This document shows positions 52,462-61,592 of a stretch of 64,000 bases of DNA, in pieces. Within the stretch, counting starts at the first letter, position 1, and every line of letters starts with the position of its first letter. The notes below the pieces were generated by a model. That model did not search any database, was not told where the DNA came from, and saw only the letters and a program-made list of their open reading frames with translations. Both the position numbers and the translations under genes were made by a program. The DNA comes from JAGOEF01 sp029564465 (GTDB taxonomy: Bacteria > Bacteroidota > Bacteroidia > Bacteroidales > ML635J-15). The DNA is taken from contig JAKQPY010000154.1 of NCBI GenBank assembly GCA_029564465.1, forward strand, positions 11,941 through 75,940, given 5' to 3'.

Positions 52462-54699
52462 ATGAGTGTTCAAACTAACATAGAGCCTGCAATTCTCGTT
52501 ACATTATTTTCAGGGTTTACAAACCCTGTCGAGAATATCCCATTTTCCGCCTTGCTGAATCGCATTCAGCAAGGCGATTTTAAAAAAAATGTGGAAGAAA
52601 TTCGGAGTTTAAAAGCTTCAGGTAACTTCGAAAAAGCCGATATTGTGAAAAAGCAATTATTAGCATTTACGCCTTCTGCAACGTTTAAAACAGGTAGAAA
52701 GCCTGAATATATTGACAATTATTATGGTCTTATCCATCTCGATTATGACAAAGTTCCGGCTGAGGAACTCTCCAATCTTCGTAAAAAGATCGAAGCAGTG
52801 CCCTATACTTTTGCATGTTTTCTAAGTCCCAGTGGTAATGGATTTAAGGTCTTTGTACTGACAATGGCTTCTAAAAGTCAGCATACCATTTTCTACGATA
52901 AAGTAATGCGTTACTACAATCAAGAACTGGGCATTTCGGCAGATGCAAAATGTAAGGACATAACGCGGCTTTGTTTCTGTTCTTTCGATCCACTGGCCTT
53001 CATCAACAATGATTCCTTGTATTTTGATGATCCGGTCATAACTCCTTTGCCAGTTAAACAAGCCAGTCCGGTTAATGTGTGTAACAATTTTGAAGCACTC
53101 GACTTCTGTCTAAAGCTCACTGAAACAAAATGTCAATATGTACAGGGTGAACGCAACAATTTCATTTATTTATTTGCTTCCAATTGCAATCGATCTGGCA
53201 TCGAACCATCCGAGGCTGTGAACTTTGTTTTGGCTAACTTCGATTTATCTCCTCGTGAGGTAGAAAACTGCGTCAAAAGTGCTTACTCAAATCATGTACA
53301 AGAGTTTGCAAAATTTGCAAACTCTGCAGTAATTCCCAAAAACGATGATGTTTCTGTATTCGAGGATGTCCTCAAGTCAACTGTATTATTGTCAGATTCA
53401 GTGTTCGAAAACTTACCCTCAATCTTGAAGCATGGCGCATCAGCATTTTCTGATAAACGTGAAAGGGACGTTTTTATAACCGGTGCTATTGCAGTACTTA
53501 GTGGTTGTCTGCCGAATGTAAGTGGTGTTTATGCTCAACAAACAGTTTATCCCAATATGTTTTGCTTCATCATTGCTCCTGCAGCTAGTGGTAAGGGCGC
53601 ATTAAAATTCTCTAAAATGCTCGCGGATGATTTACATTCCGAAATGTTAAGTCAAAGTCGTGAAGCATTAAAGGAATATGAGGCTGATTTAGCCGACTAT
53701 CGAAACCGTGCGCGCTTTCCCAAAAAAGGCGAACCATTGGGGGATGCTCCTGAAAAACCATTATTCAAAGTTTTATACATTCCGGCAAATTCTAGCTATG
53801 CTAAAATAATATCTCATATTGAGCAGAACTTAGGTGCCGGTATAATCTGCGAAACAGAAGCGGATACAATGGGTAATGTTTTTAAGCAAGAATGGGGCTC
53901 ATATTCCGACCTCCTGCGCAAGTCTTTCCATCATGAAAGAATCTCAAGCTCAAAAAAAACAAATAACGAATACATTGAAGTTGAAAACCCTCGGGTTTCT
54001 ATCGCGCTTTCTGGTACTCCAGCTCAGGTAGCCGGGCTTATATCATCCTCCGAAGATGGCCTTTTTTCCAGGTTTATTTTCTATGCTTTTAAAGTTGAAC
54101 AACAATGGCGCGATGTTTCGCCTTATGCCAACAATGTGAATCTCACTGATCATTTCTCTGCATTGTCTAAAATTATTACAGAATTACACCTGTTTCTTGA
54201 TAATAGTCCCACAACTATTTGCCTTACTCGCAACCAGTGGGAAAAACTTAACGAAACATGTGCTAGCTGGCTTAGCTATTCCGTTGTATTCAATGGTGAA
54301 GATTCCGGGAGTATTGTAAAACGTTTTGGCCTAATTATTTTCCGCTTATGTATGGTCTTCTCTGCTTTACGGAAATTTGAAGCTAAATCCGAGTATGAAA
54401 CAATAAATTGTTCTAACATTGATTTTGAAAACGCTGTGAGCTTAGTGCATTGCTATTTGTTGCATAGTTTCTTCATGTTTCAAAATCTCCCCCGACAAGA
54501 TTCTGCTTTTGTTGCATTTAAATCAAACAACAAATCAATGTTCTATGAAGCTTTGCCCGTCGAATTTAAGCGTTCCGATGCTATTGCTTTGGGTCCTAAA
54601 TTCAATCTTTCCGAAAGGTCAATCGATGGCCTGTTAAAATCTCTTCTGGGAAAACACCTTTCTCAACCATCATTTGGTGTCTATAAAAAAATAGTTTAA
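52462..54699 (+). CDS. VirE-N/DUF3987 primase-helicase-like protein
   Basis: This 745-residue protein has an N-terminal BT4734/VirE-N-like domain (about 60-190; IDNYYGLIHLDYDKVPAEEL, ACFLSPSGNGFKVFVL), related to primase-polymerase folds. The C-terminal DUF3987 P-loop region is at about 320-745, with APAASGKGALKF as Walker A and IICETEADTM as Walker B-like. In the Walker A the residue after GK is Gly, not Ser/Thr, as in some members of this family. Such proteins are typical replication genes of Bacteroidota mobile elements. It starts 3 bases after the previous stop and is followed by a terminator. Confidence 0.88.
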   Translation: MSVQTNIEPAILVTLFSGFTNPVENIPFSALLNRIQQGDFKKNVEEIRSLKASGNFEKADIVKKQLLAFTPSATFKTGRKPEYIDNYYGLIHLDYDKVPAEELSNLRKKIEAVPYTFACFLSPSGNGFKVFVLTMASKSQHTIFYDKVMRYYNQELGISADAKCKDITRLCFCSFDPLAFINNDSLYFDDPVITPLPVKQASPVNVCNNFEALDFCLKLTETKCQYVQGERNNFIYLFASNCNRSGIEPSEAVNFVLANFDLSPREVENCVKSAYSNHVQEFAKFANSAVIPKNDDVSVFEDVLKSTVLLSDSVFENLPSILKHGASAFSDKRERDVFITGAIAVLSGCLPNVSGVYAQQTVYPNMFCFIIAPAASGKGALKFSKMLADDLHSEMLSQSREALKEYEADLADYRNRARFPKKGEPLGDAPEKPLFKVLYIPANSSYAKIISHIEQNLGAGIICETEADTMGNVFKQEWGSYSDLLRKSFHHERISSSKKTNNEYIEVENPRVSIALSGTPAQVAGLISSSEDGLFSRFIFYAFKVEQQWRDVSPYANNVNLTDHFSALSKIITELHLFLDNSPTTICLTRNQWEKLNETCASWLSYSVVFNGEDSGSIVKRFGLIIFRLCMVFSALRKFEAKSEYETINCSNIDFENAVSLVHCYLLHSFFMFQNLPRQDSAFVAFKSNNKSMFYEALPVEFKRSDAIALGPKFNLSERSIDGLLKSLLGKHLSQPSFGVYKKIV

Positions 54700-54708
54700 C
54701 ATGGGATT

Positions 54709-54745
54709 AACAGGTGAAACATGCTGGTTTCACCTGTTTTTTTTT
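54709..54745 (+). terminator. Terminator after the primase-like gene
   Basis: A 12-bp perfect stem, AACAGGTGAAAC (54709-54720) and GTTTCACCTGTT (54727-54738), with a 6-nt loop and a T-run to 54745. It separates the replication/integration block from the cargo. Confidence 0.92.
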
Positions 54746-55080
54746 ATTATATTCTTATTTTTCCTTTGTTAATAGCTCCAGTATTTTTACACCAATATTA
54801 CACGAAATCTGTTTGATAGATATGTGAATAACTTTTGTGCCTGTTTTTGTCTTTATTTCCTTTTTGTTTTCTTATCTTTGTTCAAATGCTTCGCTTTTAT
54901 GAATTTCAGTAGGGCGCAACCTGTATATGTATGTTTTTTAGAAGACTTATGTTCCGGTAAATTCGTTCTGCATTCTTCTCAGGTAATTTATTCTGCAATC
55001 ATTTCATTTTCTCAACAAATTCTCCTTGCAATCTTGCATCCGTTTTGCAAAAACATTATCCCATTATCAACTTTTACAAA
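54746..55080. other. Intergenic and leader region before the helicase
   Basis: This 335-bp AT-rich stretch holds the promoter described separately and a long untranslated leader. I saw no strong hairpin or known riboswitch in it. An open frame from 54824 has Cys/Phe-rich noise-like composition and runs into the helicase, so I do not call it a gene. Confidence 0.6.
54863..54890 (+). promoter_or_regulatory. Promoter of the helicase gene
   Basis: TTTG at 54863-54866, a 16-nt spacer and TATCTTTG (54883-54890), an exact TAnnTTTG match. Transcription would start near 54897, leaving an unusually long leader of about 185 bases before the ATG at 55081. Confidence 0.5.
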
Positions 55081-57987
55081 ATGCAAAACCAAATGCTAAT
55101 AACTTCCTATCATGCAAGGTATTTTGCATTTGAATTAACTCGAAGAAGATCTGCTGAGGACATTGGCAAATTAACTGCTGCCCTACAGGATGCTCAGGTG
55201 GATTTAAACCCGCATCAGGTTGATGCAGCTTTGTTTGCGTTCAAATCTCCTTTGTCTAAGGGTGCTTTATTAGCCGACGAAGTGGGTCTGGGCAAAACTA
55301 TCGAAGCTGGTATAATTCTCTCTCAAAAATGGGCTGAGCACAAACGTAAACTCCTTATCATTGCTCCTGCTAACTTACGTAAGCAATGGAATCAGGAACT
55401 TCTTGATAAGTTCTTTTTACCCTCTGACATTCTCGAATCAAAATCTTTTAATACTGAAATTAAAAACGGAGTCAAAAACCCTTTCGACCAGCAATCTATT
55501 GTAATTTCTTCTTTTCAGTTTATCCGGTCAAAAGAGTTATTTGTTTCCTCTGTCAAATGGGACCTGGTTATCATTGACGAAGCCCATCGGCTACGCAACG
55601 TATATAAACCAAGCAATAAAATTGCAAATTCACTAAAAAGCACACTGGCTCCTTTTCCCAAAGTATTACTGACTGCAACTCCCTTACAAAACTCCCTTAT
55701 GGAATTGTTCGGATTGGTCAGCATTATTGATGATTACATTTTTGGTGATATTAAGAGCTTTAAATCTCAATTTTCTAAACTTACTGCCGAACAGAACTTC
55801 TCCGACCTGAAAACCCGTTTAAATACTGTTTGCCGTCGTACTTTGCGTCGTCAGGTTTCCGAATACATCAATTACACAAACAGAGTTGCAATTCTCGAAG
55901 AATTTATTCCTACTAATGAGGAGCAGAAGCTTTACGATTGGGTTTCTGAATATCTTCGTACTCCGGTCTTATATGCGCTCCCTGCAAGCCAAAGGCATTT
56001 AATGACTCTCATTCTTCGCAAACTCCTCGCCTCATCTTCCTTCGCTATCGCTGATACGTTCGGTGCTATCGCTTCTCGTCTTGAAAAATTAATTTCAAAA
56101 CTACCGGTCGATTGCTTGCCTGACTTTACTGAAAACTTTGATACTTTCGATGAATTATCAGAGGAATGGAACGATGACGATATTGATACCGATTCTGCCT
56201 TTTCTTTAACCGATGAACAAATTGATGAAATAAAAAACGAGATTACATTACTCAGATCTTTTCAAACCCTGGCTATAAACATTCGTAAAAACGCTAAAGG
56301 CGAAAAACTAAAGACTGCCTTGAAAAAAGGCTTCGAAAAGCTAAAAGAATTGAATGCCAACCAAAAAGCAATAATCTTTACTGAATCTACTCGCACCCAA
56401 TTATACCTTAAAAACCTTCTTGAGTCTTCCGGTTTCTCAGGTAAAATTGTTTTATTCAATGGTACCAATAACGACTCCCATTCGCAGAATATTTACAAAG
56501 CTTGGTTAAAAAAACATGCCGGTACCGACCGAATTACGGGCTCTAAAACAGCCGATTTACGTCAGTCCATTGTCGATTATTTTCGTGACGATGCCGTTAT
56601 TATGATTGCCACCGAAGCTGCTGCCGAAGGAATTAACCTTCAGTTCTGCTCACTGGTTGTAAACTACGACTTGCCTTGGAACCCTCAGCGAATCGAACAA
56701 CGTATCGGCAGATGCCACCGATATGGCCAAAAATTCGATGTCGTTGTCGTGAATTTCCTCAATAAATCAAATGCTGCCGACCAACGTGTGTACCAACTCC
56801 TCGACGAAAAATTCAAACTGTTTAGCGGTGTTTTTGGGGCTAGCGACGAAGTGTTGGGTTCCCTCGAATCTGGTGTTGACTTCGAAAAGCGAATTGCTGA
56901 AATTTATCAAAACTGTCGGTCAGAGTCCGAAATAAAACTTGCATTCGATGCTTTGCAGTCCGAAATGGAAATCGAAATCGAAAAAAACATTGACATTGCA
57001 CGCAAAAACCTTCTCGAGAACTTCGACGAAGATGTTCACCACAAGCTTCGAATTAGCCTCGAACGTGGGCGCGAATACCTGAATAAATTCGAAAACTGGC
57101 TCTGGCAAATCACCACTTTCTACTTGAACGATCTTATCCAACTCGACAAAACATCAGATTCCTTTGTCCTGAAGGAAAACCCATTTAAAAAACAAACTAT
57201 AAACCTTGGCCCTTACCATTTATTGCGTTCTTCGGGTAACTCTAAAAAATCAGAGATTGTAATTCCCGATTCCGCTAATATTTACCGAATTGGTCATCCT
57301 TTAGCGCAACAAATTATAACCGAATGCAAAAACATTCCAACTCCGACTGCAGAACTAATTTTCAATTATTCAGCCTCTAATGTAAAAATATCAGTACTTG
57401 AATCCTACGTTGGCACATCCGGTTGGTTGCAATTAAAGCAACTCACTGTGTGTTCTTTCGAAGAAGAAGACTTTCTTATTTTCTCGGCTATTTCCGAAAA
57501 CTCAGAAGAAATCATCCCCGAAATAGCTTACAAACTCTTTTCCCTGCAGGCGCAAATTTCTGAACCCGTTAATCTTCCCTACGAAACCATATCCCATCTG
57601 CAAAACATCTATAACAAACAAAAACTTGAACTCCTCAACGATAGCTTACAAAAAAACGCCGCCTGGTTCGACGAAGAATATGCAAAACTCGACCGCTGGG
57701 CCGACGACATGAAACTCAGCCTTGAGAAAGAAATTAAAGACATTGATGCCGAAATCAAACTTCGTAAAGCCGAGGTCAGGAAAATTCTCGACTTACGGTT
57801 GAAACTCAACGAACAAAGAGCCATAAAAGACCTCGGAAAAAAACGCTCCGACAAAAGGCGTAATCTTTTCGAAGCCCAGGATAGCATCGATTCCAAGAAA
57901 GAAAATCTCCTTTCCGAAATCGAAAAACGCCTAAACCATAAGTCTCACGAAATCAATCTATTTACTATCAAATGGAAAATAAATTAA
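55081..57987 (+). CDS. SNF2-family helicase, RapA/DrmD-like
   Basis: This 968-residue protein is read from the ATG at 55081 (MQNQMLITSYHARYFAFEL); 55045 is an alternative. It is a superfamily 2 SNF2-type ATPase: motif I DEVGLGKTIEAG (from about residue 66), DEAH box IIDEAHRLRN (from about 164), motif III LLTATPLQNS, and a second RecA domain with TEAAAEGINLQ and QRIEQRIGRCHRYGQ (around 536-550). The C-terminal 150 residues form a long charged coiled coil. The layout is closest to RapA and to DrmD, the SNF2 helicase of class 1 DISARM. The other DISARM genes (methylase, DrmA, DrmB, DrmC) are not in the window, so only the helicase type is supported. Confidence 0.88.
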   Translation: MQNQMLITSYHARYFAFELTRRRSAEDIGKLTAALQDAQVDLNPHQVDAALFAFKSPLSKGALLADEVGLGKTIEAGIILSQKWAEHKRKLLIIAPANLRKQWNQELLDKFFLPSDILESKSFNTEIKNGVKNPFDQQSIVISSFQFIRSKELFVSSVKWDLVIIDEAHRLRNVYKPSNKIANSLKSTLAPFPKVLLTATPLQNSLMELFGLVSIIDDYIFGDIKSFKSQFSKLTAEQNFSDLKTRLNTVCRRTLRRQVSEYINYTNRVAILEEFIPTNEEQKLYDWVSEYLRTPVLYALPASQRHLMTLILRKLLASSSFAIADTFGAIASRLEKLISKLPVDCLPDFTENFDTFDELSEEWNDDDIDTDSAFSLTDEQIDEIKNEITLLRSFQTLAINIRKNAKGEKLKTALKKGFEKLKELNANQKAIIFTESTRTQLYLKNLLESSGFSGKIVLFNGTNNDSHSQNIYKAWLKKHAGTDRITGSKTADLRQSIVDYFRDDAVIMIATEAAAEGINLQFCSLVVNYDLPWNPQRIEQRIGRCHRYGQKFDVVVVNFLNKSNAADQRVYQLLDEKFKLFSGVFGASDEVLGSLESGVDFEKRIAEIYQNCRSESEIKLAFDALQSEMEIEIEKNIDIARKNLLENFDEDVHHKLRISLERGREYLNKFENWLWQITTFYLNDLIQLDKTSDSFVLKENPFKKQTINLGPYHLLRSSGNSKKSEIVIPDSANIYRIGHPLAQQIITECKNIPTPTAELIFNYSASNVKISVLESYVGTSGWLQLKQLTVCSFEEEDFLIFSAISENSEEIIPEIAYKLFSLQAQISEPVNLPYETISHLQNIYNKQKLELLNDSLQKNAAWFDEEYAKLDRWADDMKLSLEKEIKDIDAEIKLRKAEVRKILDLRLKLNEQRAIKDLGKKRSDKRRNLFEAQDSIDSKKENLLSEIEKRLNHKSHEINLFTIKWKIN

Positions 57988-58056
57988 ACAAAATAGCCTT
58001 TGAATATTCCCTTAAGAAAATACTTAATTGTAGTTTTTAACTAAACCATTTTTATT

Positions 58057-59859
58057 ATGTCCTTATTCCATAGCACAATAAAAAGTTCTGATTTAGTCGA
58101 AGGTATTTCGAAAAACAAACAACAATTTAAATTTTATTCCGATTTGGCTATTCAAGGAACTTTCGAACTCAATTCCTACAACAATAGCACTAAATTTATA
58201 ACTTTCCAAAATTGCACTTTCAATTCATTCTGCAATATTTCAGGTCATTTAAACTGCGGGATTAAGTTTATTGATTGCTCCTTTGATAAATCTTTATTTT
58301 TTAAACATATTCTAATTGATGATTTTAACATTGACGGAGCACCTTTATACGATAGCATTCATATATCTCATTGTACGATAAAAGGTGACTTGACTTTTTT
58401 CTCTGAAAATTCAATTTTAAAAAACATCAAAATAGAATGCAGTACAATAGTTGGTCTCACTCTAGCAGGTCTGTATTCATCTGAAGGGGGGATTAAATTC
58501 TTAAATAATAAAGTTGAAAAATCTTCCTACATTGATAATTGTAAATTGTTAAAAAACATCCATTTTGCTAACTCCGAATTTCTTGGTGACGTTAGTATGT
58601 CCGATAATACATGCTCTTCCATTATTATTCGCGAAACTACCTTTAATGCTGCCTTTGCTCAATTCGAAAATATTTTAGAACAGAATATTTCATTAATAAA
58701 TTCTGTTTTCAAAGGAAATACATTAATTAATGCGTGCTGTATAAAACAATTATTATCATTGAACAACAGCACTTTTCATAATCAATTTTCTATCTGTTTC
58801 TACAATCCGAATTACAAAACCATAAAAATCGGTGAAATAAAAAATATTGAATTAACATCTTGCTCATTTTTGAATGGTGTTTTATTCAGTGGCGGCTCAA
58901 AAGGCAGCCTCTTCTCTGATATAAAATTCATTCACATTATCGCTTCAAAAAAACTCACAGGCGAAATTGTATTTGATCATTTAAATATCAATTTATTACG
59001 TATTGAAGGTTCAAACTTCGATGCAAGCTTTTTCTTCAAACGCTGTCTTTTTACTCATATTCAATTCTCAAGATTTACCAATTTTGGTTCTCTTCATTTA
59101 ATTGGTTCAGAAGCATTGCCTAACCAAAATACTGAAACAATTTTCAAAATAATAGATTCGAATATAGGAAAAACTAATTTTTCCAATTTTTCATTCGCAA
59201 AATTTAAAAAAATTCAAATTGAAAATAGTGATTTAACTCAAATTACAGCGTCTAACGTAACTTGGTTCAATCAAAAACAAATCTCTTCTCCGAAGATTTT
59301 CTACTCGAATAAACTTATTGTTCGATTAAAATCATGTGTTAAAAACAGTGTTAAAAATTACGAAGAAAACGACAAGCTTGTTAAAGAATTCCGTCAAATG
59401 CGTGAACTATTCCGTCAACTTAAATATGCTATGGACCAACAGGGCAATCGTATTCAAGCCCTTGTTTTCAAACAATACGAAATGTCTTTTTTCCGTAAAG
59501 AACTCATACTTACAAAAAAACTCTGGAATTTCGATCGTCTGATTCTTTGGCTTAGTTGTTCCAACAATCATGGCCAAAACTGGATAAAGCCACTTCTAAT
59601 TCTCACCTTGGTTGGCACTCCCCTATTCTCTTTACTACTAATAATAGCCTTTAACTCCGGTTTCTCTCATTTCGCTGATGTGGTCTTTGAGTACAAACGT
59701 GTTTACCCAAATCTCTTGAACCCTGTTTTCACACTGAAAGACATTTTCGGTGAGCAGGTCTTTTCTGGTTGGCTTGTTTCAATTGCGGTTCTATATCGCA
59801 TTCTTTACGCTTATCTAGTCTTTCAGGTTGTTTCAGCTTTCCGCAAATACATCAAATAA
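58057..59859 (+). CDS. Beta-helix-like (pentapeptide-like) protein with two C-terminal membrane helices
   Basis: This 600-residue protein has about 400 residues of irregular 20-25-residue repeats in which a hydrophobic-Cys/Ser/Asn-Thr-Phe pattern recurs (FQNCTFNSFCNISG, FIDCSFDKSLFF, LINSVFKGNTLINA). This suggests a right-handed beta-helix like pentapeptide-repeat proteins. A helical linker with a RELFRQLKYAMDQQGN-type stalk follows. Then come two hydrophobic segments at about 509-532 (IKPLLILTLVGTPLFSLLLI) and about 565-592. A pore-forming or membrane-anchored effector is plausible. No channel selectivity motif is seen. It follows the helicase by 69 bases. Confidence 0.7.
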   Translation: MSLFHSTIKSSDLVEGISKNKQQFKFYSDLAIQGTFELNSYNNSTKFITFQNCTFNSFCNISGHLNCGIKFIDCSFDKSLFFKHILIDDFNIDGAPLYDSIHISHCTIKGDLTFFSENSILKNIKIECSTIVGLTLAGLYSSEGGIKFLNNKVEKSSYIDNCKLLKNIHFANSEFLGDVSMSDNTCSSIIIRETTFNAAFAQFENILEQNISLINSVFKGNTLINACCIKQLLSLNNSTFHNQFSICFYNPNYKTIKIGEIKNIELTSCSFLNGVLFSGGSKGSLFSDIKFIHIIASKKLTGEIVFDHLNINLLRIEGSNFDASFFFKRCLFTHIQFSRFTNFGSLHLIGSEALPNQNTETIFKIIDSNIGKTNFSNFSFAKFKKIQIENSDLTQITASNVTWFNQKQISSPKIFYSNKLIVRLKSCVKNSVKNYEENDKLVKEFRQMRELFRQLKYAMDQQGNRIQALVFKQYEMSFFRKELILTKKLWNFDRLILWLSCSNNHGQNWIKPLLILTLVGTPLFSLLLIIAFNSGFSHFADVVFEYKRVYPNLLNPVFTLKDIFGEQVFSGWLVSIAVLYRILYAYLVFQVVSAFRKYIK

Positions 59860-60154
59860 ATGGCAGCAGCTAAATCTGAAATATTATTAACAGGTTTTTC
59901 TCGTTTTTGGGGGAAAACTTTATTTTTTTGGCATTCATTTATTTCCCATTCTCAGTATTTTACATCCATGGAAACGATGTATTTACCTACCGACAACCAT
60001 CAAAAAAAGCCCGCGAAAATCGCAGGCTTTCAAGGCTTTCACTTAGTTACATTCATTAAAAATGAAGAGGCTTTACTAAGTATTACATCACAAATATATA
60101 TCTCAAAAAGAAAAATACCGCATATTTTAACAATTATTTTTTAATTATTTTATT
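59860..60154. other. 295-bp gap before the Abi-like gene
   Basis: This stretch contains an open frame that begins directly after the preceding stop (TAAATG). It also has a GC-rich hairpin at about 60003-60031 (AAAGCCCGCGA pairing with TCGCAGGCTTT, one mismatch) whose A-run would make it a terminator for the minus strand. I do not call the frame a gene. The rest is AT-rich and featureless. Confidence 0.4.
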
Positions 60155-60964
60155 ATGTCGTTGAATTACAGCGAAATACAAAAATACATATCACAGGCTC
60201 GACTGCAACATTACGAAAATATTTGCTGCGCAGAACCTCGTAAAACCCTGAAACTATACCAAACAAACCTACGTCTATCTCAAGCCTTCTACCCGATACT
60301 CTCCTTATTTGAGGTAATCCTTCGTAATGCAATTGACTTTGAGTTAACCCTCCTCTTTTCCGACAGTAATTGGTTGATTAATCAGCAATCTGGGTTTATG
60401 AGCCATCCTTCTTTTACTTACACCGATAGACGCACTGGTGCTATAAGACACAACCATTTTTTAAAAAATAGCGTGGCAAAATCTATAACTGACCTTGGTG
60501 CAGCATCTACTCATGGAAAAATCATTGCTGACTTAAAATTCGGATATTGGACTGCACTTTTCGACATTACACCCTACCGTATTTTATCTGGGCGACCTAT
60601 TCAAATATTTTCGAATTTACCCGCTGGAGCAAATCGTATTTTAGTCCATCAAAAACTCAACCGAATTCGAGATTTTCGCAATCGTATTTATCATAACGAA
60701 CCCATTATTTTCGGAAAAGATACCTCAGGAAATGCAACATTCGACTTATCAGTAGCACACCAAATATACACCGACATTAAGGAATGTTTCATTTGGCTAA
60801 ACCTCGATTTTGACAAATGGACAAAACGCATTAACAATATAGATTTCGAACTTGAAAGAGCCAATCGTGTTATGAAACATTATCCGCGCTTTTCATATTA
60901 TTGCTGTCGTTTTTCTCTGGGCTGCAAGCATTACAGAAGGAAATATGCAAGAATAAATAATTAA
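60155..60964 (+). CDS. Abi-like HEPN protein
   Basis: This 269-residue protein resembles the Abi_2/AbiD-F family of abortive-infection proteins. It has an N-terminal helical region (YSEIQKYISQARLQHYENIC, AFYPILSLFEVILRNAID), a central GYWTALFD block and a late RDFRNRIYHNEP segment. That segment contains the HEPN signature RNRIYH (Arg175-His180), found in RNases that halt growth after phage infection. All family landmarks are in order, and no antitoxin gene is obvious next to it. It probably acts as a defence gene of the element. Confidence 0.82.
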   Translation: MSLNYSEIQKYISQARLQHYENICCAEPRKTLKLYQTNLRLSQAFYPILSLFEVILRNAIDFELTLLFSDSNWLINQQSGFMSHPSFTYTDRRTGAIRHNHFLKNSVAKSITDLGAASTHGKIIADLKFGYWTALFDITPYRILSGRPIQIFSNLPAGANRILVHQKLNRIRDFRNRIYHNEPIIFGKDTSGNATFDLSVAHQIYTDIKECFIWLNLDFDKWTKRINNIDFELERANRVMKHYPRFSYYCCRFSLGCKHYRRKYARINN

Positions 60965-61001
60965 TATATTAATACAAAGACAATTTAAAATCACCTCAAC
61001 A

Positions 61002-61592
61002 ATGACTCAGATTACCAATTTTAATCTTAACTCAAGAGACCCTTTCTCGCCGTTAATATGGTTTCTTGCAATTATTTTATTTTTGGCAATAATTGTTCCC
61101 ATTCTTTTATTCCTAGTCTTCAATGTAACGGTTAGCATGTATTTTTTTATTAACAATGTTACCCACTGTCCAATAAACGATGATGTAATTTCTATTATTT
61201 CTTCTAAACTTTTCAGCAAACCATCTGATGATTTTCTTGCAGCCATAGTCGCCCTCTTATTTACTTCCCTTAGTATTGCTGTTCCTATTATTGTTTCAAA
61301 CATTGCCAATAGTTTGAAGCCTTATAAAGATAGCGAAATCCAAAAAATGTTTATTAAAGAACCTGCATTTAAGCGAGTTTTATTGGTTATTGCTCTGCTG
61401 GCTATTTCACTGTTTCTTTGGTTTTTTGTTGGTTCAACTTTCTTTACCGGTTTTATATTTCTAATTTTTGGAATATATGCAATAATTGTATTTTGTCTGT
61501 TTCTCAGGAGGTCTATTCAATATATTACTGCAACCGATGACGTAGTGTTACAAGATTTGTACTCAAATATAAATAAAGAAATAAATGGATAA
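61002..61592 (+). CDS. Membrane protein coupled to the following gene
   Basis: This 196-residue protein has about four hydrophobic segments: PLIWFLAIILFLAIIVPILL (about 15-40), AAIVALLFTSLSIAVPIIV (about 82-102) and two in FKRVLLVIALLAISLFLWFF ... GFIFLIFGIYAIIVFCLFLR (about 123-170). It has short polar ends and no motif I recognise. Its stop overlaps the next start by 8 bases, so the two proteins are probably made together and may form a complex: a membrane partner for the large soluble protein. Confidence 0.7.
   Translation: MTQITNFNLNSRDPFSPLIWFLAIILFLAIIVPILLFLVFNVTVSMYFFINNVTHCPINDDVISIISSKLFSKPSDDFLAAIVALLFTSLSIAVPIIVSNIANSLKPYKDSEIQKMFIKEPAFKRVLLVIALLAISLFLWFFVGSTFFTGFIFLIFGIYAIIVFCLFLRRSIQYITATDDVVLQDLYSNINKEING

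Noticed and set aside
54824..55099. 91-codon open frame before the helicase
   Set aside because: Cys/Phe-rich composition without pattern, overlap with the helicase start and a position inside the probable leader suggest chance.
55081..57987. Complete DISARM system
   Set aside because: Only a DrmD-like helicase is present; no methylase, DrmA, DrmB or DrmC gene is in the window.
59860..60144. 94-codon open frame directly after the beta-helix gene
   Set aside because: It starts at TAAATG but reads through a GC-rich hairpin and has no recognisable pattern. It remains possible as a small coupled gene, but I cannot support it.
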